A stretch of DNA of 37,758 bases from Mycobacterium interjectum (GTDB lineage: Bacteria; Actinomycetota; Actinomycetes; Mycobacteriales; Mycobacteriaceae): positions 4,207,851 to 4,245,608 of the forward strand of contig NZ_LT546237.1 in the NCBI RefSeq assembly GCF_900078675.2, in the 5' to 3' direction. Below the pieces are notes generated by a model that searched no databases, was not told where the DNA came from, and saw nothing but the letters and a program-made list of their open reading frames with translations. Made by a program: the position numbers and the translations under genes. Below, piece after piece: positions 14,579 to 22,595 of this stretch (position 1 is the first letter of the stretch; every line of letters begins with the position of its first letter).

Positions 14579-15976
14579 ATGTCGACGTATGACGAGCTGA
14601 TCAACGCGATCACGTACGTCCGGGAGCGCACCGGAGATCCGAACGGGTGGCAGACGGGTTTGGCGCCGGACGAGGTGGCCGCGGTGATGACCCCGACCAC
14701 CCGGCCGGAGACGCTCGAGGCGATCGTGCGCAAGATCCGCCAGCAGCATTCGAGCCTGTTCGGCGCCACGGCGCCGGGCGGTCCGCCCCCGGGCGCACCC
14801 GAGCCCGACCGCGGGCAGGGTCAGGCCGCCGAGGCGATGATAGACGCCGAAGCCGCTCTGGCACACCAGAATTCGGCCAGCTCTCAGCTCGACATGCAGG
14901 TGATCAACGCCATCCTGAACGCCCACCTGAACGCCGTCGAGGGCAGAGAAGCGCTGAGCAAGTTGCAGCGCGAAACCGAAGTCGCGGTCCTGACGCGATC
15001 GGACCTCGACACCCCGGCCGGGGCGCGCGATTTCCAGCGGTTCCTGATCGGCAAGCTCAGGGACATCCGCGCGGTCGTCCTGAACGCAAGCCTGGACGAC
15101 ACGTCGAAATCGGCGCTGATGGCCGCATGGACGTCGCTGTACGACGCCTCCAGGCACGCCCCCGACGAGCGTCCGGCCGCGCCCGCCGTTCCCGTTGCCG
15201 CGCCCGCCGACAGCGCCGCCGACGAGCCAATCGACGATCCCGGCGTGGACCCGCCGCCGGACTCGATGTTTGCAGACGACCCCGGGCCGCCCACCGGTGA
15301 TCTCCCCGCACCGTCGCCGGGGGGGAGCGCCACCGCCCCCGCGGCGCCGGCTATGCCTACGACCCCGGCAATACCCGCCATACCCGGCTTTGGCGGGGCG
15401 CCGATACCGGGCGGTCTGGGCGGCCTCCCGCTACCCGGCCTGCAGGACGTCGGCGAGGAGAGGCCGTCCGGATCCGCTGACCCCGAACCCGGCGACCACC
15501 CTGACGACCCGCACGGCGACGACGAGGACAAGGCCCATGAACAGGACGTTGCAACGGACCGACCCGAATCGCCACTGGCGGGCCCCACGGCGGTTACCCT
15601 GCCCGACGGTGATACGGTCACGGCGGCCAGCCCACAACTGGCCGCGGCGATCCAAGCCGCCGTCGGTGGCGCCCCGATCCCAGATGCGTTCCATCAGCAG
15701 GGAATTACCATCCCCCCACCGGGAACGGCGGTCCCCAATCCCATCGACGCGCTGCAGGCGACGCCCGGCGATATCGGCATCCTCACCGATCGTCATGCGC
15801 TCGCCCTCGGGCATGAGAAGGCCCTTCTCGACGGCCAGATTCAGCGCATCGCCACCGTGAGCGGGCCGAACTTTCTAGGCTGGGAGCATCCACCGGCGGT
15901 GAGCGCGCCCGCGAGCCCGCCGGTCGAGCCGCACACACCGACACCCACCGGGCCGGCGGCCACGTCGGCCACCTGA
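14579..15976 (+). CDS. Large DUF4226-type protein with proline-rich linker and a C-terminal NlpC/P60-like, Cys-less domain (Rv0026 orthologue)
   Basis: A 465-residue protein without signal peptide, membrane helix or any cysteine. Layout: an N-terminal helical part (1-70) ending in KIRQQHSSLFGATAPGG, a DUF4226-like domain (about 85-195) with SDLDTPAGARDFQRFLIGK, a Pro/Ala/Asp-rich linker (about 200-330), and a compact C-terminal domain (about 335-430). That last domain contains VTLPDGDTVTAASPQLAAAI, FHQQGITIPPPGTAVPNP and TPGDIGILTDRHALALG. The PGD-x7-H spacing (Pro396, His406) equals the one around the catalytic His of the hydrolase two genes upstream, but no Cys exists to act as nucleophile. 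The start is the ATG at 14579 with a GGAGGGG ribosome site; an in-frame start at 14537 would add an unconserved stretch. The function is unknown. Confidence 0.88.
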   Translation: MSTYDELINAITYVRERTGDPNGWQTGLAPDEVAAVMTPTTRPETLEAIVRKIRQQHSSLFGATAPGGPPPGAPEPDRGQGQAAEAMIDAEAALAHQNSASSQLDMQVINAILNAHLNAVEGREALSKLQRETEVAVLTRSDLDTPAGARDFQRFLIGKLRDIRAVVLNASLDDTSKSALMAAWTSLYDASRHAPDERPAAPAVPVAAPADSAADEPIDDPGVDPPPDSMFADDPGPPTGDLPAPSPGGSATAPAAPAMPTTPAIPAIPGFGGAPIPGGLGGLPLPGLQDVGEERPSGSADPEPGDHPDDPHGDDEDKAHEQDVATDRPESPLAGPTAVTLPDGDTVTAASPQLAAAIQAAVGGAPIPDAFHQQGITIPPPGTAVPNPIDALQATPGDIGILTDRHALALGHEKALLDGQIQRIATVSGPNFLGWEHPPAVSAPASPPVEPHTPTPTGPAATSAT

Positions 15977-16031
15977 CAATAGTGATGGCCCCGCCCTCCC
16001 GCGGCGGTGCACCGAGTAGGAGAGAGAGCAG

Positions 16032-16349
16032 ATGGCAGAACCAATCCGTGTGGTGCCCGCGCACTTACGCGAAGCCGCTGCGCATCACCAGGAGACCTCC
16101 GATTATCTGCGCACCGTTCCGTCTTCGCACGCTGCGATCCAGGAAAGCCTGGACTCGCTCGGGCCGGTCTTCGGCGAACTGCGCGATGCCGGACGCGAAC
16201 TGCTCGAGTTGCGGCGCCAGTGCTACGAACAGCAAGCCGACGACCACGCCGACATCGCGGAGAAACTGAGCGTGTCGGCGGCGATGTGGGAAGAGCACGA
16301 GCAAGAGGCGGCACGAAACTTCGGCGGCATCGTTGACGGGGGTCGGTGA
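16032..16349 (+). CDS. EspC-like (DUF2580) small helical protein, ESX-substrate family (Rv0027 orthologue)
   Basis: A 105-residue helix-turn-helix protein of the EspC/DUF2580 group, related to WXG100 proteins and typically exported by type VII systems as a dimer partner. IRVVPAHLREAAAHHQETSD at the start and SLGPVFGELRDAG in the turn region match the group pattern. Near the end of the second helix, where EspC carries its YxxxD export signal, this protein has MWEEHEQEA, so Trp86 and Glu90 take the positions of Tyr and Asp/Glu. The ATG at 16032 has an AGGAGAGAGAG ribosome site. The stop overlaps the next start (GTGA). No ESX ATPase or membrane genes are nearby, so the exporting system would be encoded elsewhere. 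Confidence 0.87.
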   Translation: MAEPIRVVPAHLREAAAHHQETSDYLRTVPSSHAAIQESLDSLGPVFGELRDAGRELLELRRQCYEQQADDHADIAEKLSVSAAMWEEHEQEAARNFGGIVDGGR

Positions 16350-16648
16350 CGGACGCCAATCCCGCCTTCGACACCGTCCACCCGAGCGGGCACATCCTGG
16401 TCCGCTCCTGCCGCGGCGGGTACATGCACAGCGTCGCGCTGAGTGAAGAGGCGATGGACACCGACGCCGAAACCCTGGCGCAGGGAATCCTGTTGACCGC
16501 CGACGTGTCCTGCCTCAAAGCGCTGCTGGAAGTTCGCGACGAGATCGTGGCGGCCGGCCATACCCCGTCGATGGAGGTGCCCAGCCCGCATGACCTCGAT
16601 GCGGCGATCGAAAAGCTCCTGGCGCACAAGTTGCGGCGTCGCGCCTAA
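16346..16648 (+). CDS. DUF2694-family protein (Rv0028 orthologue)
   Basis: A 100-residue protein of unknown function. It reads TDANPAFDTVHPSGHILVRS, CRGGYMHSVALSEEAMDTDA, then ETLAQGILLTADVSCLKALL and a final LDAAIEKLLAHKLRRRA. The pattern of an N-terminal beta region (HILVRSCRGGYMHSVAL) followed by helices is typical of DUF2694 proteins, which are found next to EspC-like and ESX genes in mycobacteria and are plausible chaperones or co-substrates (inference). The GTG start at 16346 overlaps the EspC-like stop, so the two are co-translated, supporting a shared function. Its own stop overlaps the stop of a short minus-strand frame. Confidence 0.85.
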   Translation: MTDANPAFDTVHPSGHILVRSCRGGYMHSVALSEEAMDTDAETLAQGILLTADVSCLKALLEVRDEIVAAGHTPSMEVPSPHDLDAAIEKLLAHKLRRRA

Positions 16649-16788
16649 ACCAGCCAGGTCTTGGCGCTGTCGGGATCGGGAGCGATGTCCGTGGGCGGCT
16701 CGACGGGATTGGGGCCGAACAACTCTCGCGCGCGGGCCAGCAGGGCGCGCACCTCGTCGAGTTGCTGCTGCAGCGCAGAATCAGCCAT
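16645..16788 (-). CDS. Candidate 47-residue protein with an LFG-proline motif, antisense to the cluster
   Basis: An ATG at 16788 opens 47 codons ending in TAG, running against its neighbours in the gap between the DUF2694 and DUF5631/5632 genes. The predicted protein is a short amphipathic helix (SALQQQLDEVRALLARAREL) followed by FGPNPVEPPTDIAPDPD and a KTWLV ending. ALLARARELFG resembles [11 protein letters not shown] at the start of the NlpC/P60 protein, and both continue into a Pro/Thr-rich stretch. A weak purine run (GTGGGGA) precedes the ATG. Its stop overlaps the convergent DUF2694 stop by two bases. Whether it is translated is unproven, but low-complexity chance frames here rarely look like this. 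Confidence 0.5.
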   Translation of the reverse strand: MADSALQQQLDEVRALLARARELFGPNPVEPPTDIAPDPDSAKTWLV

Positions 16789-16870
16789 GTCCCCACGCTA
16801 CCCAGGCCGTCGCAGCAGCACAATTCACTGACCGAATAGACGACCCGACGGATGCCGGTAGGCTTGGCCA

Positions 16871-18058
16871 GTGGCGATCTTCGGTCGAATAGCGGCGCGC
16901 CAGCGCCTCCGGAGAGCTACCCGGGAATCGCTGACTATTCCGGCCTTCAGCTCTCCCGTGGACTGCACCCCCTGGGTGACGGGCGGACTTTGGCCTGCCG
17001 AATTGTCCGCGACCACCGCCGAAACCTCCACTCTCGCAGAGTATCTGAGGGACGACCTGCAGCGCATCACCCGAAGCGCCAACGACGAGCTCAGAAAGAT
17101 CCGGCTAGCGGACATGCCCGAATTCGTCCGACGGGCAGAGGAAGCCAGGGTCATCGAGGATGCCCGGGCGCGCGCGGTGCGGCGGGTCGAGTCGGCGATT
17201 CGCCATGTGCACGCCGTGCAGCCCGGGGCGCCCCCTGACGGCGCCGGTCTCGAGACGACGCAGATCATCCCCGTGGTCACCGAAGCTGCTCCCGCCCCTC
17301 CGGAAGCCGTCGCGGCCGCAGACGAGGAGGAGCACGACGCCTCGGAGGGTCGTCACCGGGCCTCCGAGGAGGCGATCGCCGGCCCGCGGCCCGGCCCGAC
17401 CGAGAAAATCCCGGTGGCCGCGAGGGCAAGCGAATCCGACGACGAACGGTTGCAGCGCCTCCTCGCGTTCGTGGTCCATCAAGAGCCGCGCCTGAATTGG
17501 GCGATCGGCGATCGCCCCGACGGCAGCACCGTGTTGGTCACCGACTTTGCCCACGGCTGGATACCGCCGGGCATCGCGCTTCCCGAGGGCGTGCGGTTAT
17601 TGGAACCGGGGCGACGCACCGGCAAGGTCGCGGCCTTGGTCGGCGAAACCCGGCGGGCCCGCACCTACGCCCCCGGCGATTCCCTGGGCCGGCTGAATGA
17701 CTTCGCCGAGACGGCGGCCTCGGCGCAGCCCCGCGAGCTGCCCGCGGTGGACGGTCTCGGCTGGGAGTTGAGCCAGGCCACGCACTGGCGGGACGGGTTG
17801 CCGCGGATGGTGCACACGTTGGCCCGCGCCGCGGCCGCCGGAACCGGCGTGGCGGAAGAAGAGATCGATCTGCTCCGGGTGCATCTCGATACGGCGCGCT
17901 ATCAGCTGGTGATCCAGTATCCGAACATCGACCCCGCGCTCTTCCTCAACTGCCTGCTACTGGCCGCCACCGAAGGCGCGGTGGCCGGGGATTTGGTGTC
18001 GGCGAACTACCACCTCGCGTGGTTTCACAAGCTCAACGAGCCGGCGGGCGCGCTGTAG
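16871..18058 (+). CDS. DUF5631/DUF5632-type protein (Rv0029 orthologue)
   Basis: A 395-residue protein with no signal peptide or membrane helix. An N-terminal helical part (to about 125) contains AEYLRDDLQRITRSANDELR and MPEFVRRAEEARVIEDARAR. An acidic, Ala/Pro-rich linker follows (about 130-190). A folded C-terminal region has PRLNWAIGDRPDGSTVLVTD, FAHGWIPPGIALPEGVRLL and a final VIQYPNIDPALFLNCLLLAA. To my knowledge these last segments are the DUF5632 and DUF5631 modules, shared with Rv3899c, a protein encoded near ESX-2. The function is unknown; a role with the type VII-related genes upstream is inferred from co-direction. The GTG at 16871 is the best start, placed 222 bases after the DUF2694 gene. 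It converges on the next gene with only five bases between stops. Confidence 0.85.
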   Translation: MAIFGRIAARQRLRRATRESLTIPAFSSPVDCTPWVTGGLWPAELSATTAETSTLAEYLRDDLQRITRSANDELRKIRLADMPEFVRRAEEARVIEDARARAVRRVESAIRHVHAVQPGAPPDGAGLETTQIIPVVTEAAPAPPEAVAAADEEEHDASEGRHRASEEAIAGPRPGPTEKIPVAARASESDDERLQRLLAFVVHQEPRLNWAIGDRPDGSTVLVTDFAHGWIPPGIALPEGVRLLEPGRRTGKVAALVGETRRARTYAPGDSLGRLNDFAETAASAQPRELPAVDGLGWELSQATHWRDGLPRMVHTLARAAAAGTGVAEEEIDLLRVHLDTARYQLVIQYPNIDPALFLNCLLLAATEGAVAGDLVSANYHLAWFHKLNEPAGAL

Positions 18059-18063
18059 GCGGC

Positions 18064-18837
18064 TCATCGACCGGGGCCGGGCGGCCCCGCGAAGGCTTGA
18101 GCGATCTCCAGCCATCGCTGCGCGTCGGGACCGTGCGCCGTGACGTCCAGCGCGCCCGGCGGACGCCGCTGCGTCACCAGGAAGCAGAAGTCCTCGGCGG
18201 AGCCCGTGACCCGCTGGGTGGCGTCCGGCGGGCCCCAGGACCAGGTGTCGCCGCCGGGTCCGCGCAGCTCGACGTGGAACGGGTCGCTGGGCGGCATCAG
18301 GTTGTTGATGACGAAGGCGTAATCGCGGGTGCGCACCCCGATGTGCGCGATCGACCGGAGGCGCTCGGTGGCTCGCCGTTTGACGCCGAGGGCATCGGCG
18401 ACGTCGAGCCCGTGCGCCCACGTCTCCATCAGCCGGGCCGTCGCCATCGACGCCGCGCTCATCGGTGGCCCGAACCAGGGCAGCTTGCGGCCGTCGGGCA
18501 CCGCCAGCAGGGCCTCGTGCAACCGAGCGCGGGTGGCCCGCCAATCGGCGAGCAGTTCGGCCGGTGCCGCGGCCGCCAGTTCCTCGGCGCCCGCGTCGAC
18601 GAAGCCGGTCGGGTCGGCCTGAGCCGCCGCCAACACCTCGGCGAATCCTGCCTCGTCGGTGACGGCGGTCAGCGCGACCCGGTCGGTCCACAGCAGGTGC
18701 CCGATCTGGTGGGCGATGGTCCAGCCCGGCGCCGGCGTCGGATCCGCCCAGCGGTCGGCCGGCAACGGCGCCACCAGCGCGTCCAGGTCGTCGCTTTCGG
18801 CGCGCAGGTCGGCCACCATCGGCTCGGCAGCGGTCAC
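18064..18837 (-). CDS. Mycothiol-dependent maleylpyruvate isomerase-like (DinB-fold) protein (Rv0036c orthologue)
   Basis: Metalloenzyme-fold protein of the DinB/MDMPI group (TIGR03084 type), 257 residues. These proteins use mycothiol, or are thought to, in isomerisation or S-transfer reactions. The N-terminal four-helix bundle shows the metal triad: His in [14 protein letters not shown] and Glu/His in [15 protein letters not shown], with [10 protein letters not shown] being the signature stretch of the family. The C-terminal part ([20 protein letters not shown] onward) is a sterol-carrier-like MDMPI_C domain. The start is the GTG at 18837, 10 bases after the end of the MFS gene, so the two form an operon. 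The exact reaction is not known. Confidence 0.88.
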   Translation of the reverse strand: MTAAEPMVADLRAESDDLDALVAPLPADRWADPTPAPGWTIAHQIGHLLWTDRVALTAVTDEAGFAEVLAAAQADPTGFVDAGAEELAAAAPAELLADWRATRARLHEALLAVPDGRKLPWFGPPMSAASMATARLMETWAHGLDVADALGVKRRATERLRSIAHIGVRTRDYAFVINNLMPPSDPFHVELRGPGGDTWSWGPPDATQRVTGSAEDFCFLVTQRRPPGALDVTAHGPDAQRWLEIAQAFAGPPGPGR

Positions 18838-18847
18838 GCTACGTACC

Positions 18848-20149
18848 TTAGCGATTGCCGGCCGGCTGCCCGCGACGCCCGATGACGCTGTGCATCGCGA
18901 GCCCGATCAGATACAGCACCGTCCCGAAGAGCACAAACACCGGCGCGCGCCCGTCGTCGGGAATCAAGATGGCGGACACCGTGATCGCGACGATGAACGC
19001 CACCCAGAACAGCGCATCCTGCACCGCGAACACGTGCCCGCGCAGCGCGTCGTCGACGTCCATCTGCATCGCGGAGTCGGCGCACAGCTTGACCATCTGA
19101 CCGGCGACGCCGAGGCAAAAGCCGCACACCACCATCAGCGGGAGACGCAGCAGGGCACCGGGGAGCTGGATGAGCGCGGCCGCGACCAGCGCGCCATTCG
19201 CCGTGGCGTAGCGGCCCCAGCGGCGAATCGCCGACGGCGTCAACACGTTGGCGAGGAAGGCGCCGAGACCGGAAGCGGCGAAGAACACCAACGCGATACC
19301 CAGGCCTCCGGTCGCCCGGCCCGGCAGGTGGTGCACCAGCAGCAGCATCACCAGCGAGTTGATCCCGACCACCATCCGATGAGAGGCCAGGCCCGCCAAG
19401 GTGGCAGCAACCGTCGGGCTCTGCACAACCGTGCGCGCGCCGTGCAGCCAGCCAGTGACGACCGCGTAGACGGCCGGTCCATGGATCGCGCGCTTGGTGT
19501 CATCCGGGCCCAGCACGCGGGAGCCGAACCGCAACGCCAACAGCAACGCGATGGAAACGGGAATCGCGGTGATGAAGATGATCACCGCCGCTCCCCCATC
19601 GCCGGCGCCGGCGAAGAAGCGCGGCACCAGCATGAAGTTGGCGCCCAGGAAGGCCGCGACGGCGCCGGAAGCGGTGGCAACCGAATTCATCGTCACCACC
19701 TGCTCGCGCGGCACGACGTGGGGCAATGACGCCGACAGCCCGGACGCGACAAACCGGGCCAGGCCGTTGGCGAACAGCGCCGCGATCAGCAGCGGCATGT
19801 CGCCGGCGCGCACGGCCAGAATGGTGCCGATCCCCGCGATGAGGATCAGGCGGCCCGCCGTCGCGCCCACCAGCACCAGCCGTCGATCCCAGCGGTCCAT
19901 CAGCGCGCCGGCGAAGGGTCCGAGCAACGAGTAGGGCAAGAACAGCACCGTGAACGCGCGTGCGATGGCCATCGGGTCGGCGGCGCGATCCGGGTTGAAC
20001 AACAGCGCTCCGGCCAACCCCGCCTGAAACAGCCCGTCGCCGAACTGACTCGCCATGCGTACCTGCAGCAGCCGCCAGAAATCCGGCAGGCCGCGCACCG
20101 ACCGCCACAGGTCGGCGGATGCGCGCGAGTGCGTCCGGGGTTGAATCAC
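18848..20149 (-). CDS. Major facilitator superfamily transporter (Rv0037c orthologue)
   Basis: Integral membrane protein of 433 residues with about 12 hydrophobic helices. An MFS loop motif is visible in [20 protein letters not shown], which fits the DRxGRR pattern between helices 2 and 3, and [20 protein letters not shown] is typical of MFS_3/MFS_1 export proteins of the enterobactin-exporter class. The substrate is unknown. The start is a GTG at 20149, just 96 bases from the divergent YqgE gene, so the promoters must share that gap. It runs directly into the isomerase-like gene 10 bases later. Confidence 0.88.
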   Translation of the reverse strand: MIQPRTHSRASADLWRSVRGLPDFWRLLQVRMASQFGDGLFQAGLAGALLFNPDRAADPMAIARAFTVLFLPYSLLGPFAGALMDRWDRRLVLVGATAGRLILIAGIGTILAVRAGDMPLLIAALFANGLARFVASGLSASLPHVVPREQVVTMNSVATASGAVAAFLGANFMLVPRFFAGAGDGGAAVIIFITAIPVSIALLLALRFGSRVLGPDDTKRAIHGPAVYAVVTGWLHGARTVVQSPTVAATLAGLASHRMVVGINSLVMLLLVHHLPGRATGGLGIALVFFAASGLGAFLANVLTPSAIRRWGRYATANGALVAAALIQLPGALLRLPLMVVCGFCLGVAGQMVKLCADSAMQMDVDDALRGHVFAVQDALFWVAFIVAITVSAILIPDDGRAPVFVLFGTVLYLIGLAMHSVIGRRGQPAGNR

Positions 20150-20248
20150 AGCACCGACTTCCAGGGTTGGGTTTCACCAACAGTACAAATATTCGTGCGC
20201 CACGCTTGATTACACCGGGCCGCGAAGCGAAGGTGCGATGATGGTGTG

Positions 20249-20851
20249 ATGCCTCCCGAAGACCCCGAGGACTACGTCGCACCCGCCGCGCAGCGGGTTC
20301 GTGCGGGCACTCTCCTGCTTGCCAACACCGATCTTCTCGAGCCCACGTTTCGGCGCAGCGTGATCTACATCGTCGAGCACAACGACGGCGGCACACTGGG
20401 GGTCGTGCTCAACCGGTCCAGCGAGACCGCGGTCTACAACGTGTTGCCGCAGTGGGCCAAACTGTCGGCCAAACCCAAGACCATGTTCATCGGTGGGCCG
20501 GTCAAGCGCGACGCGGCCCTGTGCCTGGCGGCGCTGCGCACCGGCGCCGATCCGCAAGGGGTGCCGGGCCTGCGGCATGTGGACGGCCGGATCGTGATGG
20601 TCGACCTGGACGCCGAGCCCGACCTGATCGCCCCGCTGGTGGAGGGGGTGCGCATCTTCGCCGGGTACTCCGGCTGGACCATCGGCCAGCTCGAGGGTGA
20701 GATCGAGCGCGACGACTGGATTGTGCTGTCCGCGTTGCCATCCGATGTTCTGATCGGGCCGAGGGCCGACCTGTGGGGGCAGGTGCTGCGTCGCCAGCCG
20801 CTGCCGCTTTCCTTGCTCGCGAGCCACCCGATCGATGTGAGCCGAAACTAG
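20249..20851 (+). CDS. YqgE/AlgH family protein (Rv0038 orthologue)
   Basis: Cytoplasmic protein of the UPF0301/DUF179 family, about 200 residues, widespread in bacteria but without an agreed biochemical function. The family pattern is clear: AGTLLLANTDLLEPTFRRSV, IYIVEHNDGGTLGVVLNR, TMFIGGPVKRDAAL, RIFAGYSGWTIGQLEGEI and DDWIVLSALPSDVLI. The ATG at 20249 is my choice; an in-frame GTG one codon upstream (20246) is equally possible and changes only one residue. AAGG at about 20230 is a weak ribosome site. It stands alone, divergent from the MFS transporter. Confidence 0.9.
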   Translation: MPPEDPEDYVAPAAQRVRAGTLLLANTDLLEPTFRRSVIYIVEHNDGGTLGVVLNRSSETAVYNVLPQWAKLSAKPKTMFIGGPVKRDAALCLAALRTGADPQGVPGLRHVDGRIVMVDLDAEPDLIAPLVEGVRIFAGYSGWTIGQLEGEIERDDWIVLSALPSDVLIGPRADLWGQVLRRQPLPLSLLASHPIDVSRN

Positions 20852-20969
20852 GCTCGCCGGCACGCCGCGCGATCATCCGCGGCAGCAGGGTCAAAACGAC
20901 TGTCGCCGCTGCAAATAGCCACCGCCGGCCGCTTCACCATGACGGCTCTAGCGGGCCGGCACCATCGGA

Positions 20970-21317
20970 TCAGTAGCAGGACTGCGTGCAGACGGCGCAG
21001 CTGCCGGCGCAACCGGCCGCCGCCGCTTCCCGGCTCAGCGCGAAGCGCGCGCTTTGCCACGACCCGGTGGCCAGGGTTCCGAGCGCGCCGGCGACACAGA
21101 CGATCAGCACGACCAGAGCGGTGTGGGGGGAGGCGGCCAGGGCGACGGCCCCGCCGGCGGCCAGCATCACCGCGGCCGCCAGCTGGGTGGGCGCCATGGC
21201 GCGCAGCGCGAGCTGGGCGGTGGCGCCGTCAGCCGTCTGATTGTGGGCGAGCGACCAGGTCCCGAACCCGGCGGAGGCCACCGCCGCACACATGCACACC
21301 AACCCCGCGATCAACAT
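20970..21317 (-). CDS. Small membrane protein with C-terminal four-cysteine tail (Rv0039c orthologue)
   Basis: A 115-residue protein that is mostly four hydrophobic helices: MLIAGLVCMCAAVASAGFG, the APTQLAAAVMLAAGGAVALA region, and TALVVLIVCVAGALGTLATG. It ends in AAGCAGSCAVCTQSCY, placing Cys103, Cys107, Cys110 and Cys114 at the very end in a C-x3-C-x2-C-x3-C pattern. The function is unknown; the tail suggests metal or redox chemistry on one face of the membrane (inference). The ATG at 21317 opens directly into the first helix. It lies 54 bases downstream of mtc28 on the same strand and may be read with it. Confidence 0.82.
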   Translation of the reverse strand: MLIAGLVCMCAAVASAGFGTWSLAHNQTADGATAQLALRAMAPTQLAAAVMLAAGGAVALAASPHTALVVLIVCVAGALGTLATGSWQSARFALSREAAAAGCAGSCAVCTQSCY

Positions 21318-21371
21318 GGCCTCACAATACGAGCCCGGCCGCCCGGCCGCGCGGCGGGCTCGACGGCCCTG

Positions 21372-22418
21372 TTAGTGCTGCAGGAACGAGAAGTTCGGCA
21401 GCGGCGGCAGCCCGGGCACCATCGTCAAGAGGTTCGGCGTCGGCCTGCTGGCGGCCGCTGGGTAGGGCGCGGCCGGCTGGGCGGGAAGCCCGACCGGTGC
21501 CGCCGCCGGCTGCGCGGGAACAGCCACCGGCGGCGCCGCCGCTTGCGCGGGAAGCCCGACCGGCGACGCACCGGGCCCCTGGGCGGGGGCGGGGGAGGCG
21601 GTTCCGGGTGCGGTCACGCGGAAGCCGTTGACGATGGCGTCGGTGGCCGGCGCATCCGCGACCGCCACCGCACGATCGGTGGTCACCGACAGCGACACCA
21701 GGTACTTGTCCCGGCCGGAGGTTGCGATGATGTGGCGGCGCGACGTATTGAGCATCATGTCGCCGTCGCGGTAGGTGCCCTCGATCACCGACGACGGGAA
21801 GCCGCCGAAGTCGGCCATCGAGGCGTTGGTGGTCTGCCACGCGAGCAGTTGCTGGCTGTCGACGAAGCCGTGGCTGATGGCCTCTTTCGGATCAAAGTTC
21901 CCGACCAGCTTGTACACCACCACCTGCGCGTTTGACGAGTAAATGCTGGCCCCGCGCCGGTCGGCGATCACCGCGAACGCGTCGGGCACATTCGGGTCGG
22001 GCACCTGGGTCCAGCGAGGCGGAACCGGCAGCGTGATGTCGAGCGCCTTGAAGCCCTGGGGCTTCTGCGCCTCGAGCTTGACGCCCTTCGACTGCAGGTA
22101 GTCGCGCAGCGTGCCCGTAACCGCGGGGGTCTGCGCGGGGACCGCCGGCGCGACCGCGGCGGGCGCTGCGGCGGCATTCGGCGGTACAAACGGGTTGGCC
22201 GCCGGGGGAGTGGCGAGCAACCTGTTGCCGGGCAGCTGCCCGGGTGCCGCCACGACGTTTTGCGGCGCGGGCGCCGGCGCAGCGACGACCGGCGCGGGCT
22301 GTGGGGCGGGGAGCGAGGGATCGGCCGATGCGGTGCCGCCCGCGAATGCCGTGACACCGATCCCGCCGGCGGCCAGACCCCCTGCGAGTACCCGCAACGT
22401 ACGGGTGATCTGAATCAT
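21372..22418 (-). CDS. mtc28: Secreted proline-rich antigen Mtc28 (LpqN/LpqT-type domain)
   Basis: Exported 348-residue protein homologous to the M. tuberculosis 28-kDa secreted antigen. The ATG at 22418 starts a Sec signal peptide ([19 protein letters not shown], then [13 protein letters not shown] cleaved before DPSLP) with a GGAAGGAT ribosome site. A Pro/Ala-rich stretch (to about residue 105) leads to the folded domain (about 110-280) with [40 protein letters not shown] and [21 protein letters not shown] second Pro/Ala region near the C-terminus has repeats of PVGLPAQPA. There is no lipobox cysteine, so it is secreted or wall-associated rather than a lipoprotein. A start at 22448 is open but would spoil the signal peptide. 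Confidence 0.92.
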   Translation of the reverse strand: MIQITRTLRVLAGGLAAGGIGVTAFAGGTASADPSLPAPQPAPVVAAPAPAPQNVVAAPGQLPGNRLLATPPAANPFVPPNAAAAPAAVAPAVPAQTPAVTGTLRDYLQSKGVKLEAQKPQGFKALDITLPVPPRWTQVPDPNVPDAFAVIADRRGASIYSSNAQVVVYKLVGNFDPKEAISHGFVDSQQLLAWQTTNASMADFGGFPSSVIEGTYRDGDMMLNTSRRHIIATSGRDKYLVSLSVTTDRAVAVADAPATDAIVNGFRVTAPGTASPAPAQGPGASPVGLPAQAAAPPVAVPAQPAAAPVGLPAQPAAPYPAAASRPTPNLLTMVPGLPPLPNFSFLQH

Positions 22419-22451
22419 CTGCGTGATCCTTCCCAACGGCTCGGCCACGTG

Positions 22452-22480
22452 GTTAGAGGCCGACTGTAACCAGAGGTCAA
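22452..22480 (-). promoter_or_regulatory. Candidate SigA-type promoter for mtc28
   Basis: On the minus strand TTGACC (22475-22480) and TCTAAC (22452-22457) are separated by 17 bases, matching the TTGACA/TATAAT consensus at five and four positions. Transcription would start near 22445, giving a short leader of about 27 bases that contains the GGAAGGAT ribosome site. The flanking CAGAGGT (22471-22477) and ACCTCTG (22516-22522) form a perfect 7-bp inverted repeat around the upstream side and could bind a regulator. Confidence 0.55.
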
Positions 22481-22583
22481 ACCCGCTGAACAGGGCCGAA
22501 ACCGACCTGGGATGAACCTCTGATCGGTGCGCAACGCAACCGAGACCAACCTGTGGCCGGCGGGGCCGGCGAGGCGGTCCTTA

Positions 22584-22589
22584 TACCCT
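22584..22589 (+). promoter_or_regulatory. Candidate -10 element for leaderless leuS transcription
   Basis: TACCCT ends 6 bases before the GTG at 22596, so the transcript would begin at the start codon. The AGG that touches the GTG is too close to serve as a ribosome site. The same TACCCT-N6-GTG layout precedes the YdeI-like gene at 8859. Confidence 0.5.
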
Positions 22590-22595
22590 GTTCAG

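Noticed and set aside
20852..20969. Gap between the YqgE gene and the Rv0039c-type gene
   Set aside because: I looked for small ORFs, hairpins and promoters and found nothing I could support.
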